Assembly: GCF_041346945.1 (NCBI RefSeq)
Contig: NZ_CP166850.1
Location: 5,316,501 to 5,380,500 of the forward strand
DNA from: Amycolatopsis sp. cg9
Lineage (GTDB): Bacteria > Actinomycetota > Actinomycetes > Mycobacteriales > Pseudonocardiaceae
Reading direction: 5' to 3'
DNA: 64,000 bases
Numbering within the stretch: position 1 is the first letter of the stretch; each line of letters starts with the position of its first letter. Positions 6,949-17,802 of this stretch are shown piece by piece. The position numbers and the translations under genes were made by a program. Below the pieces are notes generated by a model, which saw only the letters and a list, made by a program, of their open reading frames with translations, searched no databases and was not told the origin of the DNA.

Positions 6949-8360
6949 TCCTGGCCTTCACCCTCGCCGGCATCGTCCTGATCGGCGTGCTCGGCTTCGT
7001 CGGGCGCCGCCGCCCGGCCGCGGACCTCGCCGAATGGACCGTCGGCGGCCGCCGCTTCGGCGCCGTGACGATGTGGTTCCTCCAGGCGGGGGAGGTGTTC
7101 ACCACCTTCACCTTCCTCGGCATGGCGGGCCTCGCCTTCTCCGGCGGCGTCGCCGCGATGTACGCGCTGCCGTACGTGCCGATCGCCTACGTCGTGCTGT
7201 TCTTCCTCGCGAAACGCCTGTGGACGCTGGGGAAGGAGCGCGGCTACCTCACGCAGGGCGACTTCCTCGAGGACCGTTACGCCAGCCGGGCGCTCGGGAC
7301 GCTGTCGGCGGTACTGGGAGTGGTCTTCGTGCTGCCGTACCTGCAACTTCAGATCACCGGGCTGGGCCTGATCGTCCGGCTGGTCACCGGCGACAGCGCG
7401 TCCGGGACGCTGAGCATGGTCGCCGGCAGCGTGCTGGTGGTCGCGTTCGTGCTGTGGGCCGGGCTGCGCGGCGTCGCGGCGACGTCCTACTTCAAGGACG
7501 GCATCATGCTGGTCGCGCTGGTCGTGCTGATCATCGCCGTGCCGACGCACTTCGCCGGCGGCATCGGGGGCGTGTTCCACAAGATCGAGCAGCTGCACCC
7601 GGAGAAACTGATCGTCCACAGTGGACCAAATGATCACGTCTGGTTCGTGACGAGCATGCTGGTCAGCGCGATCGGCGTCGGGCTGATGACGCTGCCGCAC
7701 TCGTGGCCGGCGCTGATGTCCGCGCGCGACCCGAAGGTGCTGCGGCGCAACTACGCCTGGATGCCGGTCTACGAACTGTGCCTGCTGCTGCCGATGGTCG
7801 TGGGGTTCGCCGCGATCCTCGTGGTGCCCAAGAGCAGTGACCCGAACGGCGTATTGCTGACGCTGTCGAAGGACGCGTTGCCGACCTGGGTCACGGGCGT
7901 CATCGTGGTCGCCGCGACGGCCACCGCGATGGTGCCGGCCGCCGGGATCCTGATCGGCATCTCGTCGCTGGTGGCGCGCAACATAGTCCGCGTCTCGAGC
8001 GGCCGCAAGCAGTTCTGGATCAACCACGGCACGGTTGTGCTCGCGAGTACCCTTGCCCTCGTGCTCGGCATCTTCCGGCCGGACCTGCTGGCCAACCTGC
8101 TGTTGCTGACCTATTCGGGGTCGGTCCAGCTGGCCCCGGCGAACCTGCTGGGCTTCCTGAAGCGAGTGCCCGTCGGCAAGGGCCCGGTGCTCGCCGGGCT
8201 GATCGCCGGCGAGCTCGTGGTGCTCTGGCTGACCTTTGTGGACAAACACCTCGTCGGCACCGTCAACGTGGGCCTGGTCGGGCTCGGCGTCAACGTCGCC
8301 GTCCTCGCGCCGGCCGCGCTCGTGGCGCGGCGGCGGACTTCTCTCGTGGAGGCGGCGTGA
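6945..8360 (+). CDS. Sodium:solute symporter family (SSS) transporter
   Basis: 471 aa, about 12-13 hydrophobic segments, matching the SSS family size. The motif region WTVGGRRFGAVTMWFLQAGE at about residues 26-45 and RYASRALGTLSAVLGVVF fit the family. It would import an organic solute with Na+. Coupling to DUF3311 upstream and to two amidohydrolases suggests uptake of an amide, peptide-like or acylated amino acid substrate that is then hydrolysed; the substrate itself cannot be read from the sequence. The start is the ATG at 6945 overlapping the DUF3311 stop. Confidence 0.87.
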   Translation: MILAFTLAGIVLIGVLGFVGRRRPAADLAEWTVGGRRFGAVTMWFLQAGEVFTTFTFLGMAGLAFSGGVAAMYALPYVPIAYVVLFFLAKRLWTLGKERGYLTQGDFLEDRYASRALGTLSAVLGVVFVLPYLQLQITGLGLIVRLVTGDSASGTLSMVAGSVLVVAFVLWAGLRGVAATSYFKDGIMLVALVVLIIAVPTHFAGGIGGVFHKIEQLHPEKLIVHSGPNDHVWFVTSMLVSAIGVGLMTLPHSWPALMSARDPKVLRRNYAWMPVYELCLLLPMVVGFAAILVVPKSSDPNGVLLTLSKDALPTWVTGVIVVAATATAMVPAAGILIGISSLVARNIVRVSSGRKQFWINHGTVVLASTLALVLGIFRPDLLANLLLLTYSGSVQLAPANLLGFLKRVPVGKGPVLAGLIAGELVVLWLTFVDKHLVGTVNVGLVGLGVNVAVLAPAALVARRRTSLVEAA

Positions 8361-9559
8361 CGCGCACGGTATTCACCGGTGGTTCGGTCTTCGACGGCAC
8401 GGGCGCCGAGCCCGCGACCGCGGACGTCGTGGTCGAACACGGCCGGATCGTCGACGTCGGCCCGGACCTGGACGGCGACGAGTCCGTCGACTGCGCGGGC
8501 GCGGTGCTGCTGCCCGGCCTGTTCGACTGCCACGTGCACGTCACGGTGTCGGACATCGGGCTGCTGGCCCGCGTGCAGAAGCCGTTCTCCTACCAGTTCT
8601 ACGAGGCCGCGCGGAACCTGTGGGCGACGCTCGGGCTGGGCATCACGACGGTCCGGGACGCCTCGGGCGCGGACCTCGGCATCAAGCAGGCGGTCGACGA
8701 CGGGCTGATCCCCGGCCCCCGGCTGCAGATCTCGATCGGGCTGATCAGCCAGACCGGCGGCCACGGCGACAGCTGGCACCCGTCCGGGCTGTGCGTGCCG
8801 CTGCTGGTCCCGCACCCGGGCCGCCCGGACGCCACGGTCGACGGCCCCGACGAGATGCGCCGGGTGGCGCGGACGCTGCTGCGCGCGGGCGCCGACGTCC
8901 TCAAGGTGTGCACGACCGGCGGCGTGCTTTCCCCGCGCGACGACCCGCGGCACTCGCAGTTCACGCCGGAGGAACTGGACGTGCTGGTCGCCGAGGCGTC
9001 GATGCAGGGCCGCCCGGTGATGGCCCACGCCCAGGGTGCGGCGGGCATCAAGAACGCGGTCCGCGCCGGCGTCCGGTCCATCGAGCACGGCATCTACCTC
9101 GACGACGAGGCGATCGAGCTGATGCTCGGCCACGGCACCTGGCTGGTCCCGACCCTGATCGCCCCGGTCAACGTGGTCCGCGCGGCCGACGCCGGGGTCG
9201 ACCTGCCGGCCGCGGTGGTGGCGAAGGCGCGCGAAGTGGTGGAGGTGCACCGCGATTCGGTCCGCCGCGCGTACGCGGCGGGCGTCCGGATCGCGATGGG
9301 CACCGACAGCGGCGTGGGCCCGCACGGCACGAACCTCGAGGAACTGGCCCTGATGGCGGCGTGCGGCATGACCCCGGCGGACGTCCTGGAGGCGACGACG
9401 TCCTCGGCGGCCCGCCTGATGGGCCTGGACGGCGAGCTGGGCCGGCTGGAGCCGGGCCTGCGCGCGGACCTCGTGGTGGTGGCGGGCGACCCGTACGACT
9501 TCCCGGCGCTGGCGTCGAACATCCGCGAGGTCTGGAAGGACGGCGTCCGGGTGGTCTGA
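8357..9559 (+). CDS. Metal-dependent amidohydrolase (Xaa-Pro dipeptidase/imidazolonepropionase-like)
   Basis: 400 aa, GTG start overlapping the symporter stop (GTGA). Amidohydrolase superfamily residues are clear: HxH in LPGLFDCHVHV, Lys in ADVLKVCTTGG, His in VMAHAQG and SIEHGIYL, and the catalytic Asp in MGTDSGV. The N-terminal beta sandwich begins TRTVFTGGSVFDGTG and the C-terminal part ends GRLEPGLRADLVVV, as in imidazolonepropionase and aryldialkylphosphatase-like dipeptidases. It is the last gene of the operon and probably completes hydrolysis of the imported substrate (inference). Confidence 0.87.
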   Translation: MTRTVFTGGSVFDGTGAEPATADVVVEHGRIVDVGPDLDGDESVDCAGAVLLPGLFDCHVHVTVSDIGLLARVQKPFSYQFYEAARNLWATLGLGITTVRDASGADLGIKQAVDDGLIPGPRLQISIGLISQTGGHGDSWHPSGLCVPLLVPHPGRPDATVDGPDEMRRVARTLLRAGADVLKVCTTGGVLSPRDDPRHSQFTPEELDVLVAEASMQGRPVMAHAQGAAGIKNAVRAGVRSIEHGIYLDDEAIELMLGHGTWLVPTLIAPVNVVRAADAGVDLPAAVVAKAREVVEVHRDSVRRAYAAGVRIAMGTDSGVGPHGTNLEELALMAACGMTPADVLEATTSSAARLMGLDGELGRLEPGLRADLVVVAGDPYDFPALASNIREVWKDGVRVV

Positions 9560-9560
9560 G

Positions 9561-9638
9561 GCTGAAGGGGACGTTGCTGCCATCTGACGCGCTGAAGGGG
9601 ACTTTCCTGGCATCACATCGCCGGAACGTCCCCTTCAG
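9561..9638. repeat. GCTGAAGGGGAC repeat pair plus inverted copy (bidirectional terminator)
   Basis: Two 30-bp direct units start at 9561 and 9591 (both GCTGAAGGGGAC then TT..CTG.CATC). The inverted sequence AACGTCCCCTTCAG (9625-9638) pairs perfectly over 14 bp with CTGAAGGGGACGTT (9562-9575). It lies between two convergent gene ends (9559 and 9660). Confidence 0.72.
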
Positions 9639-9659
9639 GCCGCTTCGGGCCGGCGGGCG

Positions 9660-10010
9660 TTACCGCGGGTCGAGCCGCAGGGTGGTCGCCGCGGCTTCGG
9701 CGGTCACCATGGCGTCGGTGCCGCCGCCGGGGTACTTGGCGCGGTAGGCCGCGTCGACCTCGGCGGTGATCTCCGGGGTGGCCTCTTCGATCGTCACGGC
9801 GGCGGCCAGGCCGGGCACGCGGATCCGGGCCCGGCGCGACCGCAGCGCGGCCCCGAACCGGCCGGTGTCCCGCCGGTACCAGGTGCGCGCGTACGCGTGC
9901 CCGCCGGTGCACACGACCCAGATCGGCGTCCACCGCCGCGGGCCGCCGTCGATGGTGATCTCCAGCTCCCGGGCCTCGTCCAGGAGCCGCAGATCATCCG
10001 GTGACCACAC
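9660..10010 (-). CDS. DUF2255 family protein
   Basis: 116 aa, GTG start at 10010 with GGAG close upstream. The sequence begins WSPDDLRLLDEARELEITI and contains PIWVVCTGGHAYARTWYRR and an RIRVPGL core, the usual DUF2255 pattern (small, probably nitroreductase- or FMN-like split-barrel fold; activity unknown). It starts 6 bp after the stop of the hydrolase gene on the same strand, so the two are probably one transcript. Confidence 0.8.
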   Translation of the reverse strand: MWSPDDLRLLDEARELEITIDGGPRRWTPIWVVCTGGHAYARTWYRRDTGRFGAALRSRRARIRVPGLAAAVTIEEATPEITAEVDAAYRAKYPGGGTDAMVTAEAAATTLRLDPR

Positions 10011-10016
10011 GCTCCG

Positions 10017-10814
10017 TCAGAGCTCCGGGCTCAGCAGGTCCCGCAACGCGGCCGCGAACTTCGCCGGGTTCCGCTGCGGCGCCAGGTGCGCCCCCGGGAC
10101 CTCGGTGAACGGCAAACCCAGTTCCAGCGCCAGGATCTTCGCCGGCTGGTAGTGGTACCGCCCGCGGCTGCCCTCGCCCGCCACCGGGAAGATCTCCGTG
10201 CCCGCCCGCCGCAGGGCGCGCAGGTCGGGCAGGTAGTCGAAGAACTCCGTCAGCTCGCGGTCGAACAGGCGGATCCAGTCGGCTTCGTGCGGCAGCCGGA
10301 GGTTCGGCAGGTCGGGCAGGGCCGCGCCCGCGATCGCGTCGGCGAAGCGCGTCACCGCGGTCATCAGCTCGCCGGAGCGGGCCAGCCGGACCTGTTCCGC
10401 CGCCGCTTCGAGCCAGCCGCCCGCGTCCGGCATCAGGTGCACCGCCGGGGGTTCGTGCGCCACCAGGGCGCTCACCCGGTCCGGGTGGCGGGCGACCAGG
10501 TCGAGGCCGATCAGCGCGCCCGCGCTCGTGCCGAACACCAGTGCCGGCCCGTCGGTCGCGTGGCCGAGCACCGCCAGCGCGTCGTCGGCCTGCAGCGACA
10601 CCGGGACCGGGCCCGTCGTGGTGTCCGTGCTGCCGAAGTGGCCGCGCCGGTCGTAGGTGATCACGGTGTAATCCGCGTAGAGCTGCTTCGCCAGCGCGCG
10701 GTAGGAGTCACCCGCCCCGGTGCCACCCGGGATCAGCAGCAGCGCCGGGCCCTCGCCGCCGCGGCGGACGAGGAGCTCACCGTCCTGAACCGGGCAGCGG
10801 CTCTCCGAGATCAT
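10017..10814 (-). CDS. Alpha/beta hydrolase
   Basis: 265 aa from ATG 10814; an ATG at 10847 is also in frame and neither has a clear ribosome-binding site. The fold markers are GGEGPALLLIPGGTG (oxyanion loop), VITYDRRGHFGSTD, the nucleophile elbow VFGTSAGALIG (G-x-S-x-G variant with Ser), and a C-terminal VPGAHLAPQRNP that supplies the catalytic His. The acid is probably in the segment around EIFPVAGEGS. Substrate unknown. It is followed at once by DUF2255. Confidence 0.82.
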   Translation of the reverse strand: MISESRCPVQDGELLVRRGGEGPALLLIPGGTGAGDSYRALAKQLYADYTVITYDRRGHFGSTDTTTGPVPVSLQADDALAVLGHATDGPALVFGTSAGALIGLDLVARHPDRVSALVAHEPPAVHLMPDAGGWLEAAAEQVRLARSGELMTAVTRFADAIAGAALPDLPNLRLPHEADWIRLFDRELTEFFDYLPDLRALRRAGTEIFPVAGEGSRGRYHYQPAKILALELGLPFTEVPGAHLAPQRNPAKFAAALRDLLSPEL

Positions 10815-10875
10815 GCATCGAAGTGAAGCACAAGCGCCGCAAGCCATTGTGCGCGGTACGACGGAACGCGGGGGG

Positions 10876-12060
<1,185 letters not shown>

Positions 12061-12076
12061 TCACTGATCCAAAAAC

Positions 12077-12090
12077 TAGAACAAGTTATC
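12077..12090. promoter_or_regulatory. KstR-like operator upstream of fadA5
   Basis: TAGAACAAGTTATC fits the KstR consensus TnnAACnnGTTnnA except for the last base (C for A). It lies 44 bp upstream of the fadA5 start and probably represses it when no steroid intermediate is present. Confidence 0.65.
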
Positions 12091-12135
12091 GTTTCTGGCA
12101 AGCTGCCGCAGGCTCGGCGTCATCTTGATCTTTGC

Positions 12136-12157
12136 CAGGTGAGCGCACGCTCACCTG
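12136..12157. promoter_or_regulatory. 22-bp perfect palindrome in the fadA5-cyp125 gap
   Basis: CAGGTGAGCG-CA-CGCTCACCTG is a perfect dyad with a 2-bp centre, placed midway between the two divergent starts. It does not match KstR or KstR2 motifs. The size and symmetry fit a TetR- or GntR-type operator, so a second regulator of the steroid genes is possible. Confidence 0.6.
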
Positions 12158-12229
12158 CCGTCATCGGTCAAGTTAACGGGTTTCACTGAACGTCTTCCGT
12201 TGGTTAACACCGTATGCTTCAATCCAACC

Positions 12230-12243
12230 TAGAACGTGTTCCA
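12230..12243. promoter_or_regulatory. KstR-like operator upstream of cyp125
   Basis: TAGAACGTGTTCCA is a full match to TnnAACnnGTTnnA. It lies 21 bp before the cyp125 start at 12265, which argues that codons further upstream in the same frame are not translated. Confidence 0.78.
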
Positions 12244-12264
12244 AGCCGAACCGTGGGAGGCAAC

Positions 12265-13491
12265 GTGGCCGCTCCGCTCATCCCGGCAGGGTTCGACTTC
12301 ACCGATCCCGATCTCCTGGCGCAACGACTCCCGGTGGACGAGTTCGCCGAGCTGCGGCGGACGGCACCGGTGTGGTGGAACCCCCAGAAGCACAACACCG
12401 CGGGTTTCCGCGACGACGGCTATTGGGTCGTCTCGCGCCACGCGGACGTCAAGGAGGTCTCCCGCGACAGCACGCTGTACTCGTCGCGGGAAAAGACCGC
12501 CATCATCCGCTTCGACGAGAACATGACCGAGGACAACCTCGACGCCAACCGCCTTGTGCTGCTCAACATGGACGCACCGCAGCACACCAAGCTGCGGCGG
12601 ATCGTGTCCAAAGGCTTCACGCCGCGGTCGATCTCGAAGCTCGAGGACACCCTGCGCGACCGCGCGGAGCGGATCGCCCACGAGGCCCGCAAGAAGGGGA
12701 CCGGCGACTTCGTCACCGACGTCGCGTGCGAGCTGCCGCTGCAGGCGATCGCCGAGCTGATCGGCATCCCGCAGGAGGACCGGCTCAAGATCTTCGACTG
12801 GTCCAACCAGATGGTCGCCTACGACGACCCGGAGTACGAGGTCGCGCCGCTGGAGGCGTCCGCGCAGCTCATCGGCTACGCGTGGAACATGGCCGAGGAC
12901 CGCCGCAAGTGCCCGATGGACGACATCGTCACGAAGCTGATCCAGGCCGACGTCGACGGCGAAGCGCTCGGCTCGGACGAGTTCGGGTTCTTCGTCATCC
13001 TGCTCGCCGTCGCCGGCAACGAGACGACCCGCAACGCCATCACCCACGGCATGAAAGCGCTCCTGGACCACCCGGACCAGTGGGAGCTGTTCAAGGAGCA
13101 GCGGCCGAAGACGGCACCGGACGAGATCGTCCGCTGGGCCACCCCGGTGGTCGCCTTCCAGCGCACCGCCACGCGCGACACCGAGCTCGGCGGCGCGCGG
13201 ATCCGCAAGGGCGACCGCGTCGGCATGTTCTACAGCTCGGCCAACTTCGACCACGAGGTCTTCGACGACCCGGAGAAGTTCGACATCCTCCGCGAAGACA
13301 ACCCGCACGTCGGCTTCGGCGGCACGGGTTCGCACTACTGCATCGGCGCGAACCTCGCCCGCCTGGAGATCGACCTGATCTTCAACGCGATCGCCGACGT
13401 GATGCCGGGCATCACGGAGGCGGCGCCCCCGGTGCGGCTGCGCTCCAGCTGGCTCAACGGGATCAAGCACTACCCGGTTCGGTACGCCTGA
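12265..13491 (+). CDS. cyp125: Steroid C26-monooxygenase, cytochrome P450 CYP125
   Basis: 408 aa from GTG 12265, chosen for the GGGAGG ribosome-binding site at 12255-12260 and because a KstR box occupies 12230-12243. P450 landmarks: I-helix AVAGNETTRN, ExxR in DEIVRW, and the heme loop FGGTGSHYCIGANLAR with the axial Cys. The opening PAGFDFTDPDLLAQRLPVDE and the segments DPEYEVAPLEASAQLIGYA and GIKHYPVRY match CYP125. It oxidises cholesterol or cholest-4-en-3-one at C26/C27, the step that opens side-chain degradation. Redox partners are not encoded nearby. A strong terminator follows at 13567. Confidence 0.92.
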   Translation: MAAPLIPAGFDFTDPDLLAQRLPVDEFAELRRTAPVWWNPQKHNTAGFRDDGYWVVSRHADVKEVSRDSTLYSSREKTAIIRFDENMTEDNLDANRLVLLNMDAPQHTKLRRIVSKGFTPRSISKLEDTLRDRAERIAHEARKKGTGDFVTDVACELPLQAIAELIGIPQEDRLKIFDWSNQMVAYDDPEYEVAPLEASAQLIGYAWNMAEDRRKCPMDDIVTKLIQADVDGEALGSDEFGFFVILLAVAGNETTRNAITHGMKALLDHPDQWELFKEQRPKTAPDEIVRWATPVVAFQRTATRDTELGGARIRKGDRVGMFYSSANFDHEVFDDPEKFDILREDNPHVGFGGTGSHYCIGANLARLEIDLIFNAIADVMPGITEAAPPVRLRSSWLNGIKHYPVRYA

Positions 13492-13566
13492 GAAACCTCG
13501 AGACCCGCTCCCAGGTGAGCGCGGCCGCGGCCGGGGTCGGGGCCGTCCGCGTCGGTGTGGAAAGTG

Positions 13567-13602
13567 GCCGATGCCCGGGTGCGTGCGCACCCGGGCATCG
13601 GC
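13567..13602 (+). terminator. Strong hairpin after cyp125
   Basis: A perfect 16-bp stem (arms GCCGATGCCCGGGTGC at 13567-13582 and its complement at 13587-13602) with a 4-base loop GTGC. No U-run follows, as is usual in very GC-rich actinobacteria. Confidence 0.75.
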
Positions 13603-13678
13603 GCCCGCCCCGGCACGGAGTGGAACACCACGATGTCGGTCACCCGGCAATCGTGCCGAAGGGTGACATCATGAGGCG

Positions 13679-14470
13679 ATGGCCCCGCGAGCGACCGTCG
13701 ACGTCGAGTTCTCCGTCCGCGTCACCGAACCCGGGCGCGCCGCGATTTCCATCGCCGCGGCGCGTGCCGACACCGAAGAGCTGAGCGTTTCCTGGCACGG
13801 GGAGAGCGAGCTCGTCGAATTCGAGCACGGGACCCGTGCCGAGGTCTTCGAGCTGCCGGTGGGGGAGCACCGCGTCGCCTACCACGCCGAACGCGTGCTG
13901 GGCGAAGCCGCGCCCGAGCCCGTCACGGTCGCCGACGCCGCCGTGTTCACCCGGCCGAGCCGGTACTGCCCCTCCGACCGGATCGCCGGCCTGGTACCGC
14001 CGGAGCTGTTCGCCTTGAAGAGCAAGAAAAAGCAGGTCGACGCCATCGTCCGGCACGTCCACGAGCGACTGTCCTATGTGGTCGGGTCCGGGCGGGGGAC
14101 CGACGACGCCATCGACACCCTGCTGGCCGGCACGGGCGTCTGCCGCGACTTCGCGCACGTCTGCATCGCGCTGTGCCGCGTCCTCGACATCCCGGCGCGC
14201 TACGCCGGTGTCTACGCGCCCGGCCTCTCGCCGATGGACTTCCACGCCGTCTTCGAAGCCGGCATCGACGGGCACTGGTACGTCTTCGACGCCACCCACC
14301 TGGCCCCGCGCCAGACCATGCTCCGCATCGCCACCGGCCGCGACGCCGCCGACACGTCCTTCCTCGCCACCCTCGGCTGCGAGCTCGACTTCCTCGGCAG
14401 CACGGTGTTCGCGACGACGGACGCGGCGCTGCCCGAGGACCGCTGGACCGACCTGGTCGTCCTCGGCTGA
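13679..14470 (+). CDS. Transglutaminase-like (papain-fold) family protein
   Basis: 263 aa. An N-terminal beta-rich domain (residues 1-80) is followed by the transglutaminase core with the catalytic triad visible: Cys in GTGVCRDFAHVC, His in PMDFHAVFEA and Asp in WYVFDATHLAP. Actinobacterial proteins of this type are cytoplasmic proteases or transglutaminases of unknown substrate and often sit with circularly permuted ATP-grasp genes, which are absent here. No signal peptide. It interrupts the steroid genes but shows no KstR box, so it is probably unrelated to them. Confidence 0.83.
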   Translation: MAPRATVDVEFSVRVTEPGRAAISIAAARADTEELSVSWHGESELVEFEHGTRAEVFELPVGEHRVAYHAERVLGEAAPEPVTVADAAVFTRPSRYCPSDRIAGLVPPELFALKSKKKQVDAIVRHVHERLSYVVGSGRGTDDAIDTLLAGTGVCRDFAHVCIALCRVLDIPARYAGVYAPGLSPMDFHAVFEAGIDGHWYVFDATHLAPRQTMLRIATGRDAADTSFLATLGCELDFLGSTVFATTDAALPEDRWTDLVVLG

Positions 14471-14537
14471 GCCACTTCCGGAGGCACGCCCGCGTGTTGC
14501 CCGCGCAAGGAGGGCTCCGGCTGGGTAGACAGTCTTC

Positions 14538-15557
14538 GTGAAGAGTTCCCCCAAGGCCCCGAGCCCCTGGGCCCGGGCACGCGCCCGGTACCGGTGGCTC
14601 GACCACATCGCCCGCGCGACCAACCGCTACATCGAGTGCGGCGGCTACCACTACGTCGCCTCGATCACCTACTTCAGCCTGCTGTCGCTGGTGCCCCTGC
14701 TGATGGTCGCCTCGTCGGTCGCCGGGTTCGTGCTGGCCACCCAGCCGCACCTGCTCGACACGATGGTGCACGCGATCGTGTCCACGCTGCCCGGTGGACT
14801 CGGCGCCAAGGCCACCGACCTGCTCACCGGCTTCGTCGAGCAGCGGACCAGCGTCGGGGCCTTCGGCCTGGTGATCGGCCTCTACTCGGGCTGGAACTGG
14901 ATGAACGCGCTGCGGGACTCGCTGACCGCGCTGTGGGGGCAGAACCGCTCCGACCAGCCGCTGCTGCGGCTCATCGCCGTCGATCTGCTCGCGCTGGCCG
15001 GCCTGAGCGCGGCGCTGCTGGTGTCGTTCACGCTGACCATCTCCGGCACCGCGCTCGGCGGCTACCTGCTGCGGCTGGCCGGCTTCGACGACACGAGCTG
15101 GGGGCACCAGCTCGTGTCCGCGTCCTCGGTACCGCTGTCGCTGGCCGCCGACTGGCTGGTGTTCCTGTGGGTGCTGACCCGGCTGCCGCGGCAGAAGGTG
15201 GGCGTGCGCAGCGCGGTGCGCGGCGCGATCGCGCTGGCCCTCGGGTTCGAGGCGCTCAAGCTGGCCGGCGGCTTCTACCTCCGGCTGATCGGCGACTCGC
15301 CGACCGGCATCGCGTTCGGCTCGGTGATCGGCCTCATCTTCTTCATCTCGCTGGTGGCGCGCCTGCTGGTGTACGTCACGGCGTGGACCGCGACCGGCTC
15401 CGACGCGCCGCCGAAGCCGGTCCAGCCGCCCGCGCCGGTGGCGCTGAACCCGGTGGTCGTGGTGGACCCGCCGGTCGCGGTGCCCGCCGCGGTCGGCGTG
15501 CTGACCGGCGTGGCAGGCACCCTGCTCGCCCTGCGCTGGCGCCGCTCCCGCCGCTGA
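14538..15557 (+). CDS. YihY/virulence factor BrkB family membrane protein (YhjD type)
   Basis: 339 aa with six hydrophobic segments between residues about 30 and 285. Typical family features are HYVASITYFSLLSLVPLLM near the N-terminus, GLYSGWNWMNALRDSLTALWG, and GSVIGLIFFISLVARLLVYV near the C-terminus. The tail after residue 290 is Pro/Val-rich with one more hydrophobic stretch and a basic end. The start is GTG 14538; no ribosome-binding site is seen. Family function is uncertain (some members are tied to LPS or lipid transport). A second, unrelated copy of the family is at 52628-53788. Confidence 0.83.
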   Translation: MKSSPKAPSPWARARARYRWLDHIARATNRYIECGGYHYVASITYFSLLSLVPLLMVASSVAGFVLATQPHLLDTMVHAIVSTLPGGLGAKATDLLTGFVEQRTSVGAFGLVIGLYSGWNWMNALRDSLTALWGQNRSDQPLLRLIAVDLLALAGLSAALLVSFTLTISGTALGGYLLRLAGFDDTSWGHQLVSASSVPLSLAADWLVFLWVLTRLPRQKVGVRSAVRGAIALALGFEALKLAGGFYLRLIGDSPTGIAFGSVIGLIFFISLVARLLVYVTAWTATGSDAPPKPVQPPAPVALNPVVVVDPPVAVPAAVGVLTGVAGTLLALRWRRSRR

Positions 15558-15560
15558 CCC

Positions 15561-15618
15561 CCGCACTTTCACGTGAAAGTGCGGACCTGGGGCCGGACCT
15601 TTCACGTGAAAGTGCGGG
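15561..15618. repeat. Two CACGTG-centred palindromes between convergent genes
   Basis: 15561-15584 is a perfect 24-bp palindrome whose core is GCACTTTCACGTGAAAGTGC; the second core CTTTCACGTGAAAG lies at 15599-15612 with degenerate flanks. They separate the convergent yhjD-like and ltp3 genes and probably act as a bidirectional terminator. The same core recurs at 34365, 34400 and 49352. Confidence 0.75.
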
Positions 15619-16781
<1,163 letters not shown>

Positions 16782-16785
<4 letters not shown>

Positions 16786-17795
16786 CGGGCCTCCAGCACG
16801 GTCACCAGGTTCTGTTGCAGGGCGGGGCCGCTCGTCGCGTGCGCCACGGCCTTGCGGGATTCGCCGCGGTGGATCCGGGCCGCGGCCTCGCCGATGCGGG
16901 CGAGCCCGGCGGAGAACATCGGGTTCGCCGCCAGCGCGCCCCCGGACGGGTTGACCTTGACGCCGTCGCCGAGCCCGAGCGCGGTCCGCAGGATCAGCTC
17001 CTGGTGCGTGAACGGCGCGTGCAGCTCGGCGAGGTCGACGCCGTCGAGGTCGAGGGCCTTCGCCGCCGCCTCGGTGGACGGCGAGCGCGTCAGGTCGCGG
17101 GCGCCGAGCACGGGGGAGTCGACGCGGTGCTCGATCCCGGTGAGCACCGCGGGGTGCTCGACGATGTCCCGGGCGCGTTCCACAGTGGACAGGATGACCA
17201 CGGCGGCCCCGTCGGTGACCGGCGCGATGTCGTGCTTGCGCAACGGATCCGCGACGTACGGCGTGTCCAGCAGCTCGGCGGCGTCCACGCCGCGGTGCCG
17301 GGCGGCGACCTCGGCCAGGTCCTTTTCGGACCACAACCCGGCCTCCAGGCCCAGGCGCGCCTGGATCCCGGCGATCGACACCGAGTCCGGCCACAGCGGC
17401 GTGACGACGTAGGGGTCGAGCTGCAGGGCGAGCACCCGGCGCAGCTGACCGGCGCTGGACTTGCCGAAGCCGTAGACGAGCGCGGTCTCGACCTCGCCCA
17501 TCTTGATCTTCAGCCAGGCTTCGTAGAGCGCCCAGGCGGCGTCCATTTCGACGTGGGACTCGTGGATCGGCGGGAACGCGCCGATCGCGTCGACCGCGGC
17601 GATGAACGAGAACGCGCGCCCGGCCAGGTAGTCCGACGAACCGGAGCACCAGAACCCGATGTCCTGCTTGGACAGGCCGGTCCGCGCGAAGACCTCGGCG
17701 AAGATGGGGACGAGCATCTCGACGCCGTTGGTGGTCCCCTCGGTCTCCCGGACGTTGGGGGCCTTGGCGAAGCCCGCGATGGCGACGTCTGGCAT
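16782..17795 (-). CDS. ltp4: Thiolase-like lipid-transfer protein Ltp4
   Basis: 337 aa. The opening DVAIAGFAKAPNVRETEGTTNGVEML and the segment DIGFWCSGSSDYLAGRAFSF match the recalled sequence of Rv3522 (Ltp4). Further down, AFGKSS-type AGQLRRVLAL, PVTDGAAVVILS and VNPSGGALAANPMFSAGLAR complete the thiolase fold. The expected role is retro-aldol or thiolytic cleavage of steroid side-chain CoA esters together with the OB-fold partner. The ATG at 17795 lies 7 bp after the partner's stop; its own end overlaps ltp3. Confidence 0.86.
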
Positions 17796-17802
17796 CAGGA
17801 CC

